In this document: piece by piece, positions 61,850-64,000 of the stretch
Numbering within the stretch: position 1 is the first letter of the stretch
Layout: each line of letters opens with the position of its first letter
From: Nocardioides lianchengensis
GTDB lineage: Bacteria; Actinomycetota; Actinomycetes; Propionibacteriales; Nocardioidaceae
Assembly: GCF_900101465.1 (NCBI RefSeq)
Contig: NZ_FMZM01000018.1
Span: forward strand, 36,307 to 100,306
Length of the DNA: 64,000 nucleotides
Reading direction: 5' to 3'
Notes under the pieces: model-generated
What the model saw: only the letters and a program-made list of their open reading frames with translations
Told to the model about the DNA's origin: nothing
The model's database searches: none
Program-made: the position numbers and the translations under genes

Positions 61850-61916
61850 TGGCCCCCGGGCCACCGAGGGGCACTCGCAAGGGGAAGGCGAGTGCCGCGA
61901 GGTGGGCCGGGGGTCT
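61850..61916 (-). terminator. Two-tier hairpin after the enoyl-CoA hydratase gene
   Basis: An inner stem GGCACTCGC/GCGAGTGCC (61870-61896, nine pairs, nine-base loop) is enclosed by an imperfect outer stem of about 15 bases each, GGCCCCCGGGCCACC and GGTGGGCCGGGGGTC. It lies 20 bases past the leftward stop codon and probably ends that transcript. A structured RNA cannot be excluded. Confidence 0.55.
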
Positions 61917-61934
61917 CTGTCGTCCGCAGGCGCC

Positions 61935-62729
61935 TCAGCGCCCGGTGAAGACCGGCGGCCGCTTCTCGCGGCTGGCCCGGATCCCCTCCTGCAGGTCCGC
62001 GGTGGCCAGGGTGATCGGCTGGGCCATCGCCTCCCACTGCAGGCCGCTCTCCAGGTCGCGGTGCCCGCCGTCGGCGAGGGCCAGCTTGGTGAGCCGGCTC
62101 GCCACGGGCGCGGTCGCGGCGATGCCGGCCGCGGTCTCCAGGACGTCGTCGAGGAAGGTCTCCGGCTCGTGCACGCGCGAGACCAGCCCGAGCCGCAGCG
62201 CCTCGTCGGCGTCGACGACGCGACCGGTCAGCAGCAGGTCCCGGGCGTGTGCCTCCCCCACCACCTCCGGCAGCAGGTACGTCGCCGCCATCCCGGGGTG
62301 CATCCCCAGCCGGACGAAGGGCGCCCCGAGCTTGGCCCCGCGGGCGGCGTACCGCAGGTCGCAGGCCAGGGCCGCGCAGAGCCCGGCCCCGATAGCTGGG
62401 CCGTTGATCGCGGCGATGGTCGGCACCTCGAGCCGTCGTACCGACAGCCACGCCCGGTAGAAGGCGATCATCCGGGTCCGCAGCTCGTCGACCGTCGCAT
62501 CCGGCTCGCTGGCGATCCAGCTGGTGTCGCCGCCGGAGCAGAACGCGGTGCCGGCGCCCGTGACGACGACGGCCCGCAGCGAGCGGTCGGCCGCGAGCTC
62601 GTCGATCGAGGCGACCCAGGAGGACGTCATCTCCGCCGACATCGCGTTGCGCTGGTCGGGGTTGTCCAGGGTGAGCAGGGCGACGCCCTCGGAGGGGCGG
62701 TCCAGGCGGAGGTGCGGGAGGTCGGTCAT
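61935..62729 (-). CDS. Enoyl-CoA hydratase/isomerase family protein
   Basis: A 264-residue crotonase. The first oxyanion-hole part is ALLTLDNPDQRNAMSAEM, and the second is AINGPAIGAGLCAALACDLR. AFCSGGDTSWI carries the acyl-CoA contact. The catalytic acid position near residue 140 lies in FVRLGMHPGMAATYLLPEVV, where the usual Glu is Met/Gly, so activity as a hydratase needs care. It has its own promoter and a hairpin at the end. Likely fatty or branched acid catabolism. Confidence 0.88.
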   Translation of the reverse strand: MTDLPHLRLDRPSEGVALLTLDNPDQRNAMSAEMTSSWVASIDELAADRSLRAVVVTGAGTAFCSGGDTSWIASEPDATVDELRTRMIAFYRAWLSVRRLEVPTIAAINGPAIGAGLCAALACDLRYAARGAKLGAPFVRLGMHPGMAATYLLPEVVGEAHARDLLLTGRVVDADEALRLGLVSRVHEPETFLDDVLETAAGIAATAPVASRLTKLALADGGHRDLESGLQWEAMAQPITLATADLQEGIRASREKRPPVFTGR

Positions 62730-62857
62730 GCCCGGAGAGTAGGCGTAACGCGGGGCCGCGTGCCGTGAGCGGATTCACGTCCGGGTGCCGTAGGGTCGAC
62801 TCGGCCCGACGGCCCACGTCGTGTCGACCACGTGAGACGAGAAGCAAGGAGGCCGTC

Positions 62858-63016
62858 ATGGCGGAGACCTGGAGCGGCGAGTTCTACTGCGTGAAGTGCA
62901 AGGAGAAGCGCGAGGCCGAGGGCGAGGTCAAGGTCAACGACAAGGGCACCCGCATGGCCAAGGCCGTGTGTCCCGTCTGCGGCACCAACCTCAACCGCAT
63001 CCTCGGCAAGGCGTGA
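62858..63016 (+). CDS. DUF5679 zinc-ribbon protein
   Basis: A 52-residue protein with two CxxC pairs, FYCVKCKEKREAEG and AVCPVCGTNLNRILGKA, forming a zinc ribbon. It belongs to DUF5679 and is conserved in actinobacteria near UvrD2/WhiB7-type regions. AAGGAGG precedes the ATG. A perfect 14-pair terminator follows. Function unknown. Confidence 0.88.
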   Translation: MAETWSGEFYCVKCKEKREAEGEVKVNDKGTRMAKAVCPVCGTNLNRILGKA

Positions 63017-63040
63017 CCGCACTCCCCTGCTGAGCCCTCG

Positions 63041-63072
63041 ACGGCGGCGTCCCCGGGTGGGGACGCCGCCGT
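63041..63072 (+). terminator. Terminator after the DUF5679 gene
   Basis: ACGGCGGCGTCCCC and GGGGACGCCGCCGT are perfectly complementary (14 pairs) around GGGT. It lies 25 bases after the stop codon. Confidence 0.85.
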
Positions 63073-63127
63073 CGTGGTCTGTGGAGGACGCCGTCAGCCG
63101 ACCCGACGACCGTGTGAGGCTGGCGGC

Positions 63128-63898
63128 ATGCTCCCCGCCCGGCCCGTCCTGCACCCCGGCGTCCCCGTCGTCCGGCGCGACGACCGGCACCTCCAGGTCG
63201 GCATCGACCCACCGCGCTGCGTCGTACTGCCGGACGAGCCGGAGGTCCGCCGGGTCCTGGACCGGCTCCGCTCGGGCGACGCACCGGCCCCGGAGACCGA
63301 GGCCGGCGCCCGAGCCCTCGACCGGCTGGTCCGGGCCGGGCTGCTCGACGACCTCGACGCCCGCGAGCGCGGTCGCGCCGCCCGGGCCACGGTCTCCGTC
63401 GGGATCGACGGGCCGTCCGACCTCGACCGGAACGTCGCCGAGCGGCTGCGCGACGTCGACCTCGCGGTCGCCGCGGACCCCGACCACGCGTCGGTGGTCC
63501 TGGTGCTTCGTGACGGACCGGTCCCGCGACGGCAGCTCGACCGCTGCGTCCGCGACGGCACGCCGCACCTCGTGGTGGCCGCCGAGGCGGGCGCGGTGAC
63601 CGTGGGTCCGTTCGTCGAGCCCGGCCGCACCGCCTGCCAGCGATGCGTCGACGCCCACGTCGGTCAGGCCGACCCGCGCCGCGCGCTGCTCCTCGAGCAG
63701 GCCCGGGCCGCGGTGCCGCGCGAGCCGGCGCTACACGCGGTCGCCCTGGCCTGGGCGGTGTCCGACCTGCTCACCTGGGCCGAGGGTCGGGTCCCGTCGA
63801 CCTGGTCGGCCACGGTCCGGCTCGACGCGGGCCTCGACGTACGACGCACGCCCTGGACGCGGCACCCCGGCTGCGGCTGCGCCTGGGACGTGCTCTAG
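63128..63898 (+). CDS. TOMM cyclodehydratase-like (leader-binding, ThiF-related) orphan protein
   Basis: A 256-residue protein resembling the leader-peptide-binding/cyclodehydratase C protein of thiazole/oxazole-modified microcins. The marks are the middle VTVGPFVEPGRTACQRCVDA with a CxxC pair, the segment REPALHAVALAWAVSDLLTW, and the end HPGCGCAWDVL with two more cysteines that could bind zinc. The first 90 residues resemble a degenerate winged-helix or RRE-like domain (PPRCVVLPDEPEVRRVLDRL). No YcaO, dehydrogenase or precursor peptide gene is next to it, so it is probably an ancestral orphan with its own role. Confidence 0.7.
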   Translation: MLPARPVLHPGVPVVRRDDRHLQVGIDPPRCVVLPDEPEVRRVLDRLRSGDAPAPETEAGARALDRLVRAGLLDDLDARERGRAARATVSVGIDGPSDLDRNVAERLRDVDLAVAADPDHASVVLVLRDGPVPRRQLDRCVRDGTPHLVVAAEAGAVTVGPFVEPGRTACQRCVDAHVGQADPRRALLLEQARAAVPREPALHAVALAWAVSDLLTWAEGRVPSTWSATVRLDAGLDVRRTPWTRHPGCGCAWDVL

Positions 63899-63903
63899 AC
63901 CTG

Positions 63904-64000
63904 TCATCGAGTGCCCGTGAGGGACGAGCGGGTGTCGCGGGCTCGGTGATCGAGTGCCCGTGAGGGACGAGCGGGTGTCGCGGGCTCGGTGATCGAGTGC
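63904..64000. repeat. 43-base tandem repeat running off the window
   Basis: The unit TGATCGAGTGCCCGTGAGGG plus ACGAGCGGGTGTCGCGGGCT plus CGG recurs at exactly 43-base steps: ATCGAGTGC at 63906, 63949 and 63992. Two full copies are identical apart from one base at the start of the first copy, and a third begins at the window edge. It is not coding in any obvious way. Confidence 0.9.

Noticed and set aside
61674..61880. A 68-codon leftward frame across the DnaA-like array (repeated DNGVDKAV-type residues).
   Set aside because: The repetitive translation comes from the 12-base repeats; no ribosome-binding site or conserved pattern.
63904..64000. The 43-base repeat as a CRISPR array.
   Set aside because: There are no unique spacers; the repeat is continuous. 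No cas gene is in the window.

Overview
This window comes from a very GC-rich actinobacterium, most likely a member of the Nocardioidaceae (Nocardioides-like). Evidence: strong G/C third-codon bias, frequent GTG starts and ATGA/GTGA overlaps, WhiB1, PdtaS, a SigR-RsrA pair, the 24-residue ribosomal protein bL37, an F420-type LLM oxidoreductase, UPF0182 and PPA1309 family proteins, and an initiator tRNA. It looks chromosomal. No phage, plasmid, transposon or CRISPR signature was seen.

Layout. 1-3.6 kb: an acyl-CoA dehydrogenase / LLM oxidoreductase / NTF2-like trio faces a convergent SDR gene; both outer ends carry the same palindrome, which fits the published KstR2 motif AnCAAGnnCTTGnT, so this may be a small steroid/acyl-CoA catabolic regulon. 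5.4-12.9 kb: two divergent FecCD/BtuC-type ABC importers. The leftward one has a cobalamin riboswitch and ends in a chelatase-like/ferredoxin fusion; the rightward one ends in a methyltransferase. 12.9-17.1 kb: isopentenyl-diphosphate isomerase faces a UbiA prenyltransferase, type III polyketide synthase, ICMT-like methyltransferase and geranylgeranyl-reductase-like flavoprotein. This is a compact candidate locus for a prenylated or alkylated phenolic lipid. 17.1-20.4 kb: a SigB-type stress module (RsbP-like phosphatase, RsbQ hydrolase, RsbW-like kinase, SigB/SigF-type sigma) without a local RsbV.

21-30 kb: a conserved actinobacterial core (whiB1, pdtaS, rsrA, sigR, SRAP protein, aroA, rsgA) whose order resembles the M. 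tuberculosis Rv3219-Rv3228 neighbourhood. SigR has an exact GGGAAT-N18-GTT promoter upstream. 30-46 kb: housekeeping and signalling genes (hisN, signal peptidase, a hybrid kinase with two receiver domains, an FKBP, lactate-monooxygenase-like enzyme, a secreted HEFFH protein, an APC permease with a MocR regulator), then two tandem low-complexity membrane-anchored proteins and an HU gene. 46-52.5 kb: alkaline phosphatase, a TPR-BTAD regulator and cardiolipin synthase. 52.6-64 kb: initiator tRNA, UPF0182, PPA1309, a YlbL-like PDZ-Lon protease, MoaE, a zincin, NUDIX, M48 and PHP proteins, enoyl-CoA hydratase, a DUF5679 protein and a TOMM-cyclodehydratase-like orphan. The window ends inside a 43-bp tandem repeat.

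Most genes are ordinary. The observations most worth checking are the paired KstR2-like operators, the SigR promoter and possible long SigR isoform, the three nested palindromes at 25.0-25.1 kb, the 12-bp DnaA-box-like array at 61.76 kb, the polyketide/prenyl locus, the chelatase-ferredoxin fusion and the low-complexity protein pair. All function calls are from reading translations; no database search was run.
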